Assembly (NCBI RefSeq): GCF_005503355.1
Contig: NZ_SCMK01000002.1
Coordinates: 124,001-188,000 of the forward strand
Source of the DNA: Sphingomonas sp. 1F27F7B
Lineage (GTDB): Bacteria; Pseudomonadota; Alphaproteobacteria; Sphingomonadales; Sphingomonadaceae
Reading direction: 5' to 3'
DNA length: 64,000 nucleotides
The notes under the pieces were generated by a model that saw only the letters and a list, made by a program, of their open reading frames with translations, did no database searches and was not told the DNA's origin. Shown piece after piece: positions 36,620 through 47,534 of this stretch (position 1 is its first letter; every line of letters begins with the position of its first letter). The translations under genes and the position numbers were made by a program.

Positions 36620-36975
36620 CGCAGCTCTACGTCTTCGGCGGCTCGATCGCCGCGGTGCTGGTGCTTGCCCTCATATCCCGGCTGCTTGGGCTGGGCGGGG
36701 GGCGCATCGCCGGCGCGGAGGAAGCGCGCGCGGCGGCGGAAGGGATGATCCCGGGTTTCGACGCCGGCGAGGCGCTGCTCGGCAGCGACGGCAAGGCCGC
36801 GCTGGTTCATGGCAAGCGGGGCGATGCCGCGCTGCTCAAGCTCCATGGCGCGCGTGTTGCGGCGCGGCATCTCCATGTTCCCCTCATCAGCGAAACGACT
36901 CCCGAAGGTCTCCGCATCGACAGCGGCGACAGGCGCTTCGGAACCGTGCTGCTGCGCGGCGTGACTCACTACTGA
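36616..36975 (+). CDS. Small membrane-anchored hypothetical protein
   Basis: A 119-residue protein with an N-terminal membrane helix (about residues 4-24) and a soluble remainder. The rest has GMIPGFDAGEALLGSDGKAA and LHVPLISETTPEGL, which looks like a small alpha/beta domain. The GTG start overlaps the previous stop (GTGA, 36616-36619). The family is widespread in sphingomonads as an unnamed protein. Its position, coupled to the phosphatase-like gene and just before a desaturase, suggests a membrane-linked role, no more than that. Confidence 0.75.
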   Translation: MTQLYVFGGSIAAVLVLALISRLLGLGGGRIAGAEEARAAAEGMIPGFDAGEALLGSDGKAALVHGKRGDAALLKLHGARVAARHLHVPLISETTPEGLRIDSGDRRFGTVLLRGVTHY

Positions 36976-36995
36976 CATTGGGGTAAGCAGGAGCC

Positions 36996-37967
36996 ATGCC
37001 TCAGTTGCCGCTGCTCTTCGATCCGGTGAACTATGCCATTCCCGGCTTCGTGGCGCTGATCCTGGTCGAGATGCTGGTCGCCCGGTTGCGCGACCGCCAC
37101 CGCTATTGTCCGCGCGACACGCTGACGTCGCTGATGCTCGGCTTCGGCAGCACGGTGGCCAGCGCGCTCACCGCCGGCGTGGTCTTCGCGCTGGCGATGT
37201 GGGTCTATCAGTACCGCCTCTTCACGATCGGCTTCGCCTGGTACTGGTTCGTCCTCGCCTTCGTGCTCGACGATTTCGCCTATTACGTCTTCCATCGCGC
37301 CGCGCATCGCGTCCGCTGGTTCTGGGCGAGCCATGTCATCCACCATTCGAGCCAGCATTATAACCTGACCACGGCGCTGCGGCAGACCTGGACCGGCTTC
37401 GTCAGCCTGGGCTTCCTGTTCCGCCTGCCGCTGTTCCTGATCGGCTTCCATCCGGCGATGGTCTTCTTCTGCGCGGGCCTGAACCTGATCTACCAGTTCT
37501 GGATCCATACCGAGGTGATCGGCCGCATGCCGCGCTGGTTCGAGGCAGTGATGAACACGCCGTCGCACCACCGCGTCCACCACGCGACCAACCCGCGCTA
37601 TCTCGACAAGAACTATGCCGGGGTCTTCATCGTCTGGGACCGGATGCTCGGCACCTTCGAGCCCGAGCGCGACGACGAGCGCCCGCGCTACGGCATCGTC
37701 AAGGACCTGGGCAGCTTCAACCTGCTCTGGGCCGCCTTCCACGAATGGGTGGGCATCGCGAAGGACGTCTGGGCCGCGCCGGACCTGAAGTCCCGAATCC
37801 TGTACATGATCGCGCCGCCGGGCTGGAGCCACGACGGCAGCCGCGATACATCCGAAACCATCAAGGCGCGCTGGCAGGCGCGGCAGAACCGGGGGGTCGC
37901 GTGGAAGCAGCCGACATCGTCGTCATCGGTGGAGGATCGGGCGGGAGCGCCGTCGCAGGCCGCCTGA
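36996..37967 (+). CDS. Sterol desaturase/fatty acid hydroxylase family protein
   Basis: A 323-residue integral membrane di-iron enzyme of the FA_hydroxylase superfamily. The histidine boxes are HRAAHR (about residue 97), HHSSQHYN (about residue 114) and HHRVHHATN (about residue 189), with four or more membrane helices around them. Relatives hydroxylate or desaturate lipids, sterols or alkylglycerols. Shine-Dalgarno CAGGAG precedes ATG 36996. The last 22 codons overlap the start of the GMC oxidoreductase gene, and the tail they encode (KQPTSSSSVEDRAGAPSQAA) looks unstructured, perhaps an extension past a lost stop. The pair of membrane hydroxylase plus alcohol oxidoreductase suggests stepwise oxidation of one lipid. 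Confidence 0.9.
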   Translation: MPQLPLLFDPVNYAIPGFVALILVEMLVARLRDRHRYCPRDTLTSLMLGFGSTVASALTAGVVFALAMWVYQYRLFTIGFAWYWFVLAFVLDDFAYYVFHRAAHRVRWFWASHVIHHSSQHYNLTTALRQTWTGFVSLGFLFRLPLFLIGFHPAMVFFCAGLNLIYQFWIHTEVIGRMPRWFEAVMNTPSHHRVHHATNPRYLDKNYAGVFIVWDRMLGTFEPERDDERPRYGIVKDLGSFNLLWAAFHEWVGIAKDVWAAPDLKSRILYMIAPPGWSHDGSRDTSETIKARWQARQNRGVAWKQPTSSSSVEDRAGAPSQAA

Positions 37968-39478
37968 GCGAGGGCGGCCGGTACAGCGTCGCAGTGCTCG
38001 AGGCCGGCGGCCGCAACACCGGCATCAAGACGCGCATGCCCGGCATGCTGCCCTTTCAGGGGCCCGCGACCAACTGGGCGTTCGAGACGGTGCCGCAGCG
38101 TGGGCTGAACGGCCGGCGCGGCTATCAGCCCCGCGGCAAGGGGCTGGGCGGGTCGAGCGCGATCAACGCCATGCTCTATGTCCGCGGCCATGCCAGGGAC
38201 TATGACGAATGGCGCGATCTCGGCTGCCTCGGCTGGGGCTGGGACGAGATGCTTCCCTGGTTCCGCCGTTCCGAACGCAATGTCCGCGGCGCCGATGCAT
38301 ATCATGGCGACAGCGGCCCGCTCTGGGTGAGCGACCAGCTCTACGCGCATGGCGGCAGCGAGGCGTTCATCGAAGCCGCAGGCGCGCTGCAGATCCCGCG
38401 CAACGACGATTTCAACGGCGCGCACCAATCGGGTGCCGGCCTCTACCAGGTGACTCAGCGCAAGGGCGAGCGCTGGACCGCCGCGCGCGCCTATCTGGAG
38501 CGCCGCGAGAGCCTCGAGATCATCACCGAGGCGAGCGTGGAGCGCGTGCTGTTCGAGGACGGCCGGGTCTGGGGCGTCGCCTATCAGCGCGATGGCGTGG
38601 CGCGCGAGATCCGGGCGCGCCGCGCGGTGGTGCTCGCCGCCGGCGCCTTCCAGACGCCGCAGCTGCTGATGCTCTCCGGCATCGGTCCGGGCGAGCATCT
38701 GCGCGAGATGGGCCTGTCGGTGCGGATCGACCGGCCGGCGGTGGGCGGCAATCTCCAGGACCATCTCGACTATGTCGCCGCTTTCGAGACGCCGGGCAGC
38801 TATTTCCTCGGCCGCTCGGGCATGGGCACGCTGAAATCGCTGGGATCGATGGCGCGCTGGATGGTCACCCGCAAGGGCGGCATGACCAGCCCCTATGCCG
38901 AGGCGGGCGCCTTTCTCCGCAGCGATCCCGCGCTGGAGCGGCCCGACATCCAGCTCCACTTCCTGATCGCCATCGTCGAGGATCATGGCCGCACGCCGGT
39001 GCAGGGGCACGGCTTCAGCTGCCATGCCTGCGTGCTGCGGCCCGAAAGCCGCGGCACCGTCCGCCTCCAGTCGCTGGACGCGCGCGTGGCGCCGCTGATC
39101 GACCCCGATTTCCTGAGCGACCCGCGCGACCTGGAGCGGCTCAAGCAGGGCGTGCGGATGATGTACCGCATCCTCGAGGCGCCGCAGCTGGCCCAGTACA
39201 AGGGCCGCGACCGCTATCCGATCGACCTGGCCGACGATGCGGCGCTCGAGCGGCTGATCCGCGCCCGGGCGGACACGATCTACCACCCTGTCGGCACTGC
39301 GCGCATGGGCTCGGACGAAGGTGCGGTGGTCACGCCGCGGCTCAAGGTGCGCGGAGTGGAGGGGCTCTACATCGCCGATGCCTCGATCATGCCGCGCCTG
39401 ATCGGCGGCAACACCAACGCGCCGACCATCGTGATCGGCGAGCGCTGCGCGCAGTTCGTCCACGAAGATCCGGCGTGA
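37901..39478 (+). CDS. GMC-family FAD oxidoreductase (choline dehydrogenase-like)
   Basis: A 525-residue glucose-methanol-choline oxidoreductase. The N-terminal FAD motif is DIVVIGGGSGGSAVAGRLSE. GMC signature 1 is GKGLGGSSAINAMLYVRGHA (about residue 83), and signature 2 is GAFQTPQLLMLSGIG. The catalytic His is in YHPVGTARMG (about residue 465) and the last His/Asn position in NTNAPTIVIGE. It oxidises an alcohol; the acceptor and substrate are unknown. The GTG at 37901 is chosen because the FAD motif starts three residues later. This places it 67 bases inside the desaturase gene. Its stop overlaps the next start (GTGA). Confidence 0.92.
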   Translation: MEAADIVVIGGGSGGSAVAGRLSEGGRYSVAVLEAGGRNTGIKTRMPGMLPFQGPATNWAFETVPQRGLNGRRGYQPRGKGLGGSSAINAMLYVRGHARDYDEWRDLGCLGWGWDEMLPWFRRSERNVRGADAYHGDSGPLWVSDQLYAHGGSEAFIEAAGALQIPRNDDFNGAHQSGAGLYQVTQRKGERWTAARAYLERRESLEIITEASVERVLFEDGRVWGVAYQRDGVAREIRARRAVVLAAGAFQTPQLLMLSGIGPGEHLREMGLSVRIDRPAVGGNLQDHLDYVAAFETPGSYFLGRSGMGTLKSLGSMARWMVTRKGGMTSPYAEAGAFLRSDPALERPDIQLHFLIAIVEDHGRTPVQGHGFSCHACVLRPESRGTVRLQSLDARVAPLIDPDFLSDPRDLERLKQGVRMMYRILEAPQLAQYKGRDRYPIDLADDAALERLIRARADTIYHPVGTARMGSDEGAVVTPRLKVRGVEGLYIADASIMPRLIGGNTNAPTIVIGERCAQFVHEDPA

Positions 39479-39672
39479 TCGAGACATCGAGCCAGCTCCT
39501 CTGGACCCTGCTGGCCCTGGGCCTGTTCTGCTCGGTCCAGGCGGTCCGCGATCTGCGGCGTCGCAACTATCCGATGGCCGCGCTGGCGGCACTCTGCGTG
39601 CTGCTCATCCTGCTCGTGCCGGTCCAGACCCATGCCGTGAAGGTCGATTTCCCGGCACCACCCAGCCGGTAA
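39475..39672 (+). CDS. Small two-helix membrane protein
   Basis: A 65-residue protein with two hydrophobic helices (about residues 7-23 and 33-50) and a basic turn RDLRRRNYP between them. The GTG start overlaps the GMC stop, so it is the last gene of the coupled set. It may help hold the oxidoreductase at the membrane. Its stop codon runs into the T-run (A-run on this strand) of the amtB terminator. Confidence 0.7.
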   Translation: MIETSSQLLWTLLALGLFCSVQAVRDLRRRNYPMAALAALCVLLILLVPVQTHAVKVDFPAPPSR

Positions 39673-39701
39673 AAAAGGGGCCGGCGCTCTCGCACCGGCC
39701 C
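39671..39701 (-). terminator. Rho-independent terminator of glnK-amtB
   Basis: GGGCCGGCGC and GCACCGGCCC form a 10-pair stem with one mismatch and a TCTC loop. On the minus strand it is followed by CCCC-less TTTTTT after one G-C pair run (A-run at 39671-39676 on the plus strand). It lies 72 bases beyond the amtB stop. Confidence 0.8.
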
Positions 39702-39772
39702 AAGTCGTCCGCAGGAGGAACCTCGGTTGGGTGCCGCGCGCGCAGGAGAGGCCCACGCGGCACCCGAGCTCG

Positions 39773-41191
<1,419 letters not shown>

Positions 41192-41205
41192 CTGGACCCC
41201 CATCT

Positions 41206-41544
41206 TCACAGCGCCGTCTCGTCGGTCTCGCCCGTGCGGATGCGCACGGCCTGGCCGACATCGAGGACGAAAATCTTGCCGTCGCCGATCGCGCCGGTGC
41301 TGGCGGCGGCCTGGATCGCTTCGACGGCGCGGTCGGCCAGATCGGCCCCCACCACCACCTCGATTTTGATCTTGGGCACCATGTTGGTGCTGTATTCCGC
41401 GCCGCGATAGATTTCGGTCTGGCCCTTCTGGCGGCCGAACCCCTTGACTTCCGACACGGTCATGCCCGCGACACCCACGCCCGTGAGCGCTTCGCGGACC
41501 TCGTCCAGCTTGAACGGTTTTATGATGGCGATGATGAGTTTCAT
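41206..41544 (-). CDS. glnK: P-II nitrogen regulatory protein GlnK
   Basis: A 112-residue P-II signal protein. It has the N-terminal KLIIAIIKPFKLDEVREAL, the T-loop with the uridylylation tyrosine in YRGAEYSTNMVPK (Tyr51), and the C-terminal signature region GKIFVLDVGQAVRIRTGETD. It senses 2-oxoglutarate and ATP/ADP and plugs AmtB when nitrogen is plentiful. It is followed without a gap by amtB, and a consensus sigma-54 promoter lies 39 bases upstream of its start. Confidence 0.97.
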   Translation of the reverse strand: MKLIIAIIKPFKLDEVREALTGVGVAGMTVSEVKGFGRQKGQTEIYRGAEYSTNMVPKIKIEVVVGADLADRAVEAIQAAASTGAIGDGKIFVLDVGQAVRIRTGETDETAL

Positions 41545-41582
41545 GTCGCCCCCTCGTTGGCGGTTATCCCGAGAGGTGCAGG

Positions 41583-41598
41583 AGCAAGGGGCGTGCCA
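41583..41598 (-). promoter_or_regulatory. Sigma-54 promoter of glnK-amtB
   Basis: On the minus strand the bases read TGGCACGCCCCTTGCT, a full match to TGGCACRNNNNTTGCW with the -24 GG and -12 GC at the right distance. The ATG of glnK lies 38 bases further on. RpoN control is expected for this operon. Confidence 0.9.
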
Positions 41599-41604
41599 GA
41601 GGCA

Positions 41605-41620
41605 AGAATCGCGCGATTCT
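41605..41620. promoter_or_regulatory. Palindrome just upstream of the sigma-54 promoter
   Basis: AGAATCGCGCGATTCT is a perfect 16-bp palindrome, six bases upstream of the -24 element. Another GCGATTC copy follows at 41623-41629. It may bind an activator or a repressor of the operon. It is not a textbook NtrC site. Confidence 0.45.
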
Positions 41621-41680
41621 GTGCGATTCCCGCGTAATCAAATGCTACGGTGCGGCAGATTTTTGTGCAGATGCGAAAGC

Positions 41681-42541
41681 ATGCCTAAAAAACGGGCAGG
41701 ATTCGTTGGGCAGCCGGTTCGGTTCTGCGAGCGGGCCGGCATGCGGGCGGCGCCGGATGCGGCGCAGTGCGAGATCGGCTATGGCGGCGCGGTGACGCTC
41801 GCCATCCTCCTCTCCGCGCTCGCGATGACGGCGATCGTCGGCGTCCGCTATCTGCTGGCGAGCGGGGGCTTCGCGCTGGCGACGCGGCTGCGGCATCCCG
41901 GCCTGTATCGCGGGCTTGACCGCCAGATCCGCCGCGAGATCGGCTGGAGCCTCGCCTCCGCGGCGATCTACGGCGTGCCGGCCGGCATTGTCGCCTGGGG
42001 CTGGGCCAATCGCGGCTGGACGCGGATCTACACCGATGTCCATGCCTTCCCGCTCTGGTATCTTCCCCTCTCGGTGCTGCTCTATCTGCTCGCGCATGAC
42101 GCCTGGTTCTACTGGACGCATCGCTGGATGCACCGGCCCGTGCCGTTCCGCCGCATGCATGCCGTCCATCATGCCAGCCGGCCGCCCACCGCCTGGGCGG
42201 CGATGAGTTTCCACCCGCTCGAGGCAGTCACCGGCGCGGTGGTGATCCCCGGCCTCGTCTTTCTGATCCCCATTCATGCCGGCGCGCTGGCACTGGTGCT
42301 GGCGATCATGACGGTGATGGGCGTCACCAACCATATGGGCTGGGAGATCTGGCCGCGCTGGGTCTGGCGGGGACCGCTCGGCGCCTGGCTGATCACCGCC
42401 AGCCACCACCAGCGCCACCATGAACGCTATGCCAGCAATTTCGGCCTGTATTTCCGCCATTGGGACCGGCTGTGCGGCACCGATGCGGGGCTTGGCGGGT
42501 TCGCGCGGCCCGCGACGTCCAGGGGCCGCGACCGGGCCTGA
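41681..42541 (+). CDS. Sterol desaturase/FA hydroxylase family membrane protein
   Basis: A membrane di-iron enzyme with histidine boxes HDAWFYWTHRWMH, RMHAVHH and HHQRHHERYASNF, and about four helices. These mark the FA_hydroxylase superfamily, which also includes carotenoid hydroxylases (CrtZ) and sterol desaturases. It is a distant relative of the protein at 36996-37967. The first 20 residues from ATG 41681 (MPKKRAGFVGQPVRF) look atypical, and starts at ATG 41741 or GTG 41792 (VTLAILLSALAM) are also credible. It is divergent from glnK across the sigma-54 region. Whether it acts on the carotenoids made by the crt genes cannot be read from sequence. Confidence 0.85.
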   Translation: MPKKRAGFVGQPVRFCERAGMRAAPDAAQCEIGYGGAVTLAILLSALAMTAIVGVRYLLASGGFALATRLRHPGLYRGLDRQIRREIGWSLASAAIYGVPAGIVAWGWANRGWTRIYTDVHAFPLWYLPLSVLLYLLAHDAWFYWTHRWMHRPVPFRRMHAVHHASRPPTAWAAMSFHPLEAVTGAVVIPGLVFLIPIHAGALALVLAIMTVMGVTNHMGWEIWPRWVWRGPLGAWLITASHHQRHHERYASNFGLYFRHWDRLCGTDAGLGGFARPATSRGRDRA

Positions 42542-42613
42542 GTGGCGACCGAGCGCAGGAACCGGCCTTGCACAGGCCGCGTTTCGCACCTGCAACATCG
42601 GGAAACCCAGTTC

Positions 42614-43471
42614 ATGCGTACCCCCTGTATCGCGCTCTTCGCGGCGCTCTGTATCGTCGCCGTGCCTGCCTTCGCACAGGATGAGATCGCTCCCGTCGCG
42701 CGCGACAATCGCGACAATCGCGATTTCGCGATGATCGGCGTCGGTGCGGCGGTGCTGCCCGACTATGAAGGCTCGAACGACTATCGCTTCGCCCCCGTGC
42801 CGTTCGCCGTCGGCAAGCTTTCCGGGTTCGGCTTCGAGCTCGCGGGCACGCGGCTGAGCGTCGACCTGGTTCCCGATCGCTCGGCCAGTGGCCTCGATTT
42901 CCAGGCCGGCCCCACGGTCAACGTCAACTTCAACCGCACCAGCATCGGGGCCATCGAGGATCCGCGGATCCGGGCGCTGGGCAAGCTCGATGCGGCGATC
43001 GAAGTCGGCGGCTTCGTCGGCGTCGCCAAGACCGGCGTGTTCACCAGCGACTATGACCGGATCGCCTTTCGCGCTTCCTATCGCCACGACGTGGCCGGCG
43101 TGTCCAAGGCGGGGGTGTTCAACCCGTCGATCACCTACATGACTCCGCTCAGCCGCAAGGCGATGATGGGGCTGTTCCTTTCGGCGACGCGTGTCGAGAA
43201 AGGCTATGCCACCACTTATTTCGGCGTGACTGCCGCCGGTTCGGTCGCCAGCGGCCTGCCCGTATGGAACCCGAAGGGCGGCTGGAAGGACTGGACCGCG
43301 GGCCTGGGCGGTGCGGTCTCGCTCAACGGCGACCTCACGCACGGCCTCCAGCTCTTCGCCGGCGGCACCTATCGTCGGCTGCTCGGCGATTTCGGCGATT
43401 CGCCGATCGTGCGTACCGCCGGCGCGCGCGGTCAGTGGCTGGGCGCGGCCGGTCTTGCCTACAGCTTCTGA
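42614..43471 (+). CDS. MipA/OmpV family outer membrane protein
   Basis: A 285-residue outer membrane beta-barrel of the MipA/OmpV family. The signal peptide is MRTPCIALFAALCIVAVPAF, cut near AQ. The family start is VGAAVLPDYEGSNDYRFAPV, and alternating strands run to a C-terminal aromatic (GLAYSF). Relatives scaffold murein enzymes or act as small-molecule porins. It follows the desaturase by 72 bases and precedes the TPP riboswitch by about 40. Confidence 0.9.
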   Translation: MRTPCIALFAALCIVAVPAFAQDEIAPVARDNRDNRDFAMIGVGAAVLPDYEGSNDYRFAPVPFAVGKLSGFGFELAGTRLSVDLVPDRSASGLDFQAGPTVNVNFNRTSIGAIEDPRIRALGKLDAAIEVGGFVGVAKTGVFTSDYDRIAFRASYRHDVAGVSKAGVFNPSITYMTPLSRKAMMGLFLSATRVEKGYATTYFGVTAAGSVASGLPVWNPKGGWKDWTAGLGGAVSLNGDLTHGLQLFAGGTYRRLLGDFGDSPIVRTAGARGQWLGAAGLAYSF

Positions 43472-43511
43472 GCCGCTGGACCTTGCGCGCCCGAGCGCCT
43501 AAGAGTCCGGT

Positions 43512-45510
<1,999 letters not shown>

Positions 45511-45531
45511 CCTGTTCCGCATCTGTTCCGA

Positions 45532-45567
45532 CCTGCGGGAAAATGCTAGTCGGCATGTTCCCGCAGG
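45532..45567 (+). promoter_or_regulatory. Long hairpin over the ribosome binding site of the next gene
   Basis: CCTGCGGGAA (45532-45541) and TTCCCGCAGG (45558-45567) pair over ten bases, and inside them ATGC pairs with GCAT. The right arm reaches into the AGGAGG (45565-45570) of the gene at 45578. It could be a thiC terminator without T-run, or a switch that hides that ribosome binding site. Confidence 0.55.
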
Positions 45568-45577
45568 AGGAGCGCCC

Positions 45578-46054
45578 GTGAACCGCAACGATCACTGCCC
45601 CGATTTCGATTTCCAGCAGGGGCGCTGGAACGTCCGGCATCGCCGGCTCAAGGCCCGGCTGGCGGGCTGCGCCGATTGGGAGGAATTCGCCGGCACCAGC
45701 GAGCAGCGCCCGCTGCTCGGCGGCAACGGCAATATCGAGGACAATCTCCTCCATTTGCCCGGCGGCGACTATCGCGCCGTGGCGCTGCGCTCCTTCGATC
45801 CGGCCACGGCCAGCTGGGCGATCTGGTGGCTCGACGGCCGCGCGCCTCATATGCTCGACGTGCCCGTGATCGGCCGGCTCGAGGGCGGTGTGGGCAGCTT
45901 CTACGCGGACGACCTGCTGGACGGCCGCTCGGTCCGCCTGCGGTTCCTCTGGCTCGGGGCCGACGGCGATGCCCCGCGCTGGGAACAAGCCCTGTCGCCG
46001 GACGGCGGGGCGAACTGGGAGACCAACTGGACGATGGACTTCACCCGGGCCTGA
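45578..46054 (+). CDS. Conserved hypothetical protein
   Basis: A 158-residue cytosolic protein with the start HCPDFDFQQGRWNVRHRRLK and blocks RSFDPATASWAIWWLDG, RFLWLGADG and GANWETNWTMDFTR. This pattern is shared by an unnamed sphingomonad family with a lipocalin-like (DUF1579-type) beta-barrel look. The GTG start is fixed by AGGAGG eight bases upstream; that site lies in a hairpin. The function is unknown. Confidence 0.8.
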   Translation: MNRNDHCPDFDFQQGRWNVRHRRLKARLAGCADWEEFAGTSEQRPLLGGNGNIEDNLLHLPGGDYRAVALRSFDPATASWAIWWLDGRAPHMLDVPVIGRLEGGVGSFYADDLLDGRSVRLRFLWLGADGDAPRWEQALSPDGGANWETNWTMDFTRA

Positions 46055-46157
46055 TCCGGCTCCCGCCCGGGCGGAATCATCTCCGGAACGGACGAGCCTG
46101 TGTCCATTCCCGACGCGTTGCGCGCTATTTTCCCGCCATTCGCATCGAGGAGGGGGC

Positions 46158-46559
46158 ATGACGCGCAGCGGGAAACGATGGGCGGGAGCATTGCTCCTCT
46201 TTGGCGGACTCGTCCCTGCCGCCGCCGCAGCGCAGGGGCGGATGGCGAGCGCTCCCGATTTCTCCGCGGTCACCAGCGATGCGGCGGCGCACCGGCTCGT
46301 GCGCGAGGGGAGGCTGGTGGCGATCCGCCCCTTTCCCGGCGGCCCGGACGATATCGGCTATCTCTCGCCCGCGGCGGAAGCAGCGCGGCGTCATGTCATC
46401 GGCATGCTCGGCCGTCTGCTCGAGCAGGACCTGATCGACAGCCTCGAGGTCCTGCCCGAATATCGGGGCGAGAGCATCGTTCCCGTCCGCCTCCGCTTCC
46501 GCGCCGACCATAGCCGGGGCGGAGGCGCGCCGTTCGAAGGCGTGGTCGAGATCTGGTGA
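46158..46559 (+). CDS. Exported hypothetical protein
   Basis: A 133-residue protein with a signal peptide (KRWAGALLLFGGLVPAAAAA, cut near residue 24). The mature part is about 110 residues, with DIGYLSPAAEAARRHVIGML and a run of beta strands (EVLPEYRGESIVPVRLRF). No domain is recognised. Shine-Dalgarno GAGGAGG lies seven bases before the ATG. It sits between an unknown gene and an exported RidA gene on the same strand. Confidence 0.7.
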   Translation: MTRSGKRWAGALLLFGGLVPAAAAAQGRMASAPDFSAVTSDAAAHRLVREGRLVAIRPFPGGPDDIGYLSPAAEAARRHVIGMLGRLLEQDLIDSLEVLPEYRGESIVPVRLRFRADHSRGGGAPFEGVVEIW

Positions 46560-46670
46560 CCGCCCGCTCCGGTGAGGGGATCTGGCCTCCGCGTCCGTAC
46601 CGGTGCAAGCTGCCGCCGGGCCGCGCCATGGGGCGAGGCACCGGACAAGGCATTGTGGAGGAGGCGGGCA

Positions 46671-47180
46671 ATGGCATCGGGCGTGGTTCGGAACATCGGC
46701 GGAGCAGTGAAACTGCGGGGCGCGTGCCGTGCCATGGGCCTCGCCGCCGCGGCACTGGCCTGCCTGCCCGTCGCCGCCCAGGCCCAGCGCAGCGCGATGA
46801 CGGTGATCATGCCGGAGGATCCCCGCGCAAGGGCGGCGCAGGAGGATTGGGGCTATGCCGAGGCAGTGGTGGCCGGCAACACCATCTATCTCTCGGGCAT
46901 GGTGGTGGGGCTGCGCCCGGGTGAAACCGATCTCGACGCTGCGTTCGACCGGGTCTTTCGCAGAATCGAGGGGACGCTGAAGCGGGTCGGCGCCAGCTGG
47001 GACGACGTGGTGGACATTACCAGCTTCCACACCGACATCCTGCCTCAGATCGAGGCGATGAAGCGTGTCAAGGCCCGCTATGTCCGCGCGCCCTATCCGG
47101 CCTGGACCGCGATCGATGTCGATCGGCTGCTGCCCGATGCGGGGCTGACGGAGATCAAAATCGTGGCGGTGAAGCGATAG
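46671..47180 (+). CDS. Exported RidA (YjgF) family protein
   Basis: A 169-residue protein. About 38 N-terminal residues end in a signal peptide (MGLAAAALACLPVAAQAQ, from Met22), followed by a RidA domain. The domain shows AVVAGNTIYLSGMVVG, VGASWDDVVDITSFHTDI and PAWTAIDVDRLLPDAGLTEI. Cytosolic RidA deaminates reactive enamines and imines; an exported copy must have another substrate. The usual catalytic Arg (of RidA proper) is not obvious in the PxxT/AIxV region, where A-W-T-A-I is seen. GGAGGAGG precedes ATG 46671; a start at Met22 is possible. Confidence 0.85.
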   Translation: MASGVVRNIGGAVKLRGACRAMGLAAAALACLPVAAQAQRSAMTVIMPEDPRARAAQEDWGYAEAVVAGNTIYLSGMVVGLRPGETDLDAAFDRVFRRIEGTLKRVGASWDDVVDITSFHTDILPQIEAMKRVKARYVRAPYPAWTAIDVDRLLPDAGLTEIKIVAVKR

Positions 47181-47202
47181 CCCTCCAGCGCTCCCCGGGG
47201 GG

Positions 47203-47526
47203 TCATTCCTCCGGGCGCAGCGAGGCTTCGATCATCGGCACCAACGCCGCCCAGTCGCCCGGAAGCCTCGTGACGAGGAAGCGCTCCACCTCCCGGCGGG
47301 GATCGGCGAGAGTTGCGTGCGGTGTGTGCACCGCGCCGTGATAGGCGCGGCAGGCGTCGGACCGGATCGCATACAGGAATCCGCGATAGCCAAGTGCGGG
47401 TGGTTCCTGCCAGTCGGCTCCCGCCGGCAGCGCATCGTGCAGCGCGAGCAGCGCCGCGGCGGCATGCGCGTCGAGCTGCCAGACCGGATTGGGCCGGCCG
47501 CTGAAGACATCGAGCTCGACGCGCAT
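47203..47526 (-). CDS. Small FSGRPNPVW-module protein
   Basis: A 107-residue protein starting MRVELDVFSGRPNPVWQLD. The same opening (MLRIEVDMFSGRPNPVW) begins the larger protein encoded immediately upstream (47535-48461), so the two share an N-terminal module. The rest (YRGFLYAIRSDACRAYHG, REVERFLVTRLPGDW) matches nothing I know. It starts 8 bases after the stop of the upstream gene and is certainly co-transcribed. Confidence 0.75.
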   Translation of the reverse strand: MRVELDVFSGRPNPVWQLDAHAAAALLALHDALPAGADWQEPPALGYRGFLYAIRSDACRAYHGAVHTPHATLADPRREVERFLVTRLPGDWAALVPMIEASLRPEE

Positions 47527-47534
47527 GGCCTCGT

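Noticed and set aside
41681-42541. Calling the desaturase-family gene crtZ
   Set aside because: The protein is longer than CrtZ, its boxes differ, and it is 12 kb from the crt genes; only the superfamily can be supported.
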